Of a DNA stretch of 35,521 nt, positions 33,815 to 35,521 are shown piece by piece. Made by a program: the position numbers and the translations under genes. The stretch's first letter is position 1. The number at the start of each line of letters is the position of its first letter. Source of the DNA: a delta proteobacterium NaphS2 (lineage in GTDB: Bacteria > Desulfobacterota > DSM-4660 > Desulfatiglandales > Desulfatiglandaceae); contig ADZZ01000528.1 in NCBI GenBank assembly GCA_000179315.1, forward strand, positions 1 to 35,521, given 5' to 3'. Under the pieces are notes generated by a model. It saw only the letters and a program-made list of their open reading frames with translations, was not told the DNA's origin and made no database searches.

Positions 33815-35446
33815 CTATTCCAGTCGCAATTTCTTCCGGTCGATCTTATAGCCATACCCGACCCGGCGCAATTCGCGGTTGAAGTCCATCCCTTCCTTTG
33901 AAAGCTTATTAACGCCGTTAATCACATAGAACTGAAGATATTCGGGTTCATAAGGCGCCTCATAAAGTTTGAGATTCTCATATTTTTTGCCTTCAAGCGC
34001 TTTTCGCTTTTTGAACTTGTAGTCGTATACTTCCTTGAAAGAGGCCTCCCCCAGGGGAGCGAAGGTCAGGTCATTGCCGTAGAGCCAGGCGTAGAAATCC
34101 TTGCGGTTGTTTTGCGCCCAGATTTCCTGGGCAACCCGCGACTTGGTATGGCGGAATGCAATATAGTACTGAACTCCCATCACCTGGTCATTTCCGTCGC
34201 CTCTGAGATCAAAAACATCATAACAGTGCGAGAGGCTCCGGTAATGCATGATCCCTTCCATACCTTCCGAAGTGGACGGCAGCATTTCCCTCAACTCCGT
34301 CAAGTGCCCTGCGTTAAGACGGGTGCAACCATGGGACACGGGTCCCCTGCTGGTAATGGCCACACGGTTAAAGGCTTTGCCGTTGCGGCTGCCGGTGGTA
34401 ATCTCGCGCCAGCCCTCGGGAAGAAGATGGTGTCCGGGAATCCAGCAACTGATACCGGGATTGTGGATGGCGTTATAGGCGATACCGCCGCCGTACTCAT
34501 ATGGCAGCATCGGCATCATGCCATAGTAGCCGGCCGATGAGATATAATCCACCATTCCCAGAATTCCTTTTCCGTGCTTTCGAGGAATCAGCCACCAGAC
34601 GCCGGTGGTGGTGTAAAGGGGCATCACCTGGCCGTTGTGGGTGGTTGTTTTGTCATAGGTGCCCGCCGGGTAGATAGTGGTAAACTCATAATAATCCAGC
34701 TCGCCGTCCTTTATGGGGTAGATATTGTCGGTGATGCTGTCAAAAAACGCCTTGGCCTTGGGCTGAAACGCCTTCATATCGCCTGCTTTGGCCAGCACTT
34801 CCAGCTTTTGAAAATCGGCATCCTGCTCCGGTGTCAAATCGGCAAGAAAAATGCGATGGGGGAAAAACGCGTTAATCAGATCCAGCTTGGCCTGCAGGTT
34901 GTCCGGTTTTGGCGCATTTTTAAGCGATTGAGCAAAATCATCGACCATTTTATTGAAATCTTTTTGAATATGATAGAGCCGCCCCGGCACCAGTTTTTCC
35001 ATGTAGGTCAGATTCAGGTCCCGCCAGGCTTTCTCATCCATCTCCCCCTTCTTTTTCACCAGATCGTGAAGTTTTTCTTCCGTCACTTTCCGGTGATATG
35101 CCTCCCAGGCGGTATTGGACGTCAGATTGATGATTTTCCTGTCAATGACTTCTTTATAAAGATCATGCCGGGCCACCTGATCCTGCAGGTAGTTGTCGAT
35201 GGCTTTGTCGGACAGGATCATCCGTACCCGCAGCTGGTTCCCTTTCCCCAAATGAATCTTGATACGCTCCCGCTCCTGTACCCGCGGCACAAATCCCGTG
35301 TAAAAATTGGGGTCATAATCGTTGAAAAACACGCCATAGGGTTTCTCGTTGGTCCAACGGTCCCGGCTGAGTCCAAAGACCCCGCCAGGAAGCATCCATG
35401 TCACAGCCAGGATAAAGCAAGCCGCCCACACCCATCTTCTGAACAT
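33815..35446 (-). CDS. L,D-transpeptidase (YkuD family), secreted
   Basis: This 543-aa protein has an N-terminal signal peptide or anchor (MFRRWVWAACFILAVTWML), a large N-terminal domain with charged helices, and a YkuD catalytic domain at about 250-420. The catalytic motif is SHGCTRL at 371-377, with Cys374 as nucleophile and His372. An earlier His in GHHLLPEGWRE and the strand PLYTTTGVWWLIPRK fit the fold. These enzymes make 3-3 peptidoglycan cross-links or attach lipoproteins using a cysteine acyl-enzyme. The start at 35446 follows AGGAG. It is convergent with the lipoprotein gene, only 4 nt apart. Confidence 0.85.
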   Translation of the reverse strand: MFRRWVWAACFILAVTWMLPGGVFGLSRDRWTNEKPYGVFFNDYDPNFYTGFVPRVQERERIKIHLGKGNQLRVRMILSDKAIDNYLQDQVARHDLYKEVIDRKIINLTSNTAWEAYHRKVTEEKLHDLVKKKGEMDEKAWRDLNLTYMEKLVPGRLYHIQKDFNKMVDDFAQSLKNAPKPDNLQAKLDLINAFFPHRIFLADLTPEQDADFQKLEVLAKAGDMKAFQPKAKAFFDSITDNIYPIKDGELDYYEFTTIYPAGTYDKTTTHNGQVMPLYTTTGVWWLIPRKHGKGILGMVDYISSAGYYGMMPMLPYEYGGGIAYNAIHNPGISCWIPGHHLLPEGWREITTGSRNGKAFNRVAITSRGPVSHGCTRLNAGHLTELREMLPSTSEGMEGIMHYRSLSHCYDVFDLRGDGNDQVMGVQYYIAFRHTKSRVAQEIWAQNNRKDFYAWLYGNDLTFAPLGEASFKEVYDYKFKKRKALEGKKYENLKLYEAPYEPEYLQFYVINGVNKLSKEGMDFNRELRRVGYGYKIDRKKLRLE

Positions 35447-35521
35447 CGCCTATCTCCTTTCTCAAAACCTTTGAAGAACGTCCTTGCAGCGAATCCAAGA
35501 ATGAAACAATTAAAATCGATT

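Overview
The window looks like a chromosomal stretch from an anaerobic deltaproteobacterium (Desulfobacterota, possibly Desulfobacterales). This is an inference from moderate G+C, the mix of gene families and a full set of oxidative TCA enzymes. It was not tested by a search. I saw no rRNA, tRNA or CRISPR array.

Left part (1-5.6 kb): a small accessory cassette on the minus strand (an edge-truncated gene and a Cys-rich protein carrying a repeated motif) lies against the 3' end of a GlxA/AraC-type regulator that lacks its second helix-turn-helix. Then come a DUF3795 protein, a decayed threonine aldolase, a DmeF-like Co/Ni exporter, a 52-codon orphan coding remnant, an HD hydrolase and a CBS-pair protein.

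Central-metabolism block 1 (5.6-10.3 kb): transketolase, a RibBA-like protein with altered active-site motifs, and citrate synthase.

Defence-type island (10.6-23.0 kb, plus strand). Module A: a PLD-nuclease/SNF2-translocase fusion, a large Eco57I-like adenine methyltransferase with an AT-rich specificity region, a DUF3800 gene with a one-base frameshift, and a 163-aa partner that looks RNase-like. Module B: an AAA ATPase broken by an exact 91-bp tandem duplication through its Walker B/D-loop, a second AAA_21 ATPase and a DUF4276 (TOPRIM-like) protein, joined by two 8-nt start/stop overlaps. This is the most interesting part. Module A resembles a minimal restriction or DISARM-like system. Module B resembles split OLD/PARIS-type ATPase-TOPRIM systems, and its first gene is in a state that loss of one repeat would repair.

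Central-metabolism block 2 (23.0-27.3 kb): isocitrate dehydrogenase on the minus strand; a class II aldolase-like protein and aconitase on the plus strand. Together with citrate synthase these give the citrate-to-2-oxoglutarate steps, so the island sits inside a TCA cluster.

Right part (27.3-35.5 kb): an SAH/MTA-type deaminase, a RimK-like ATP-grasp protein, a bifunctional class A penicillin-binding protein and a lipoprotein in one tight plus-strand run, meeting a convergent L,D-transpeptidase. This last part is a cell-envelope cluster.
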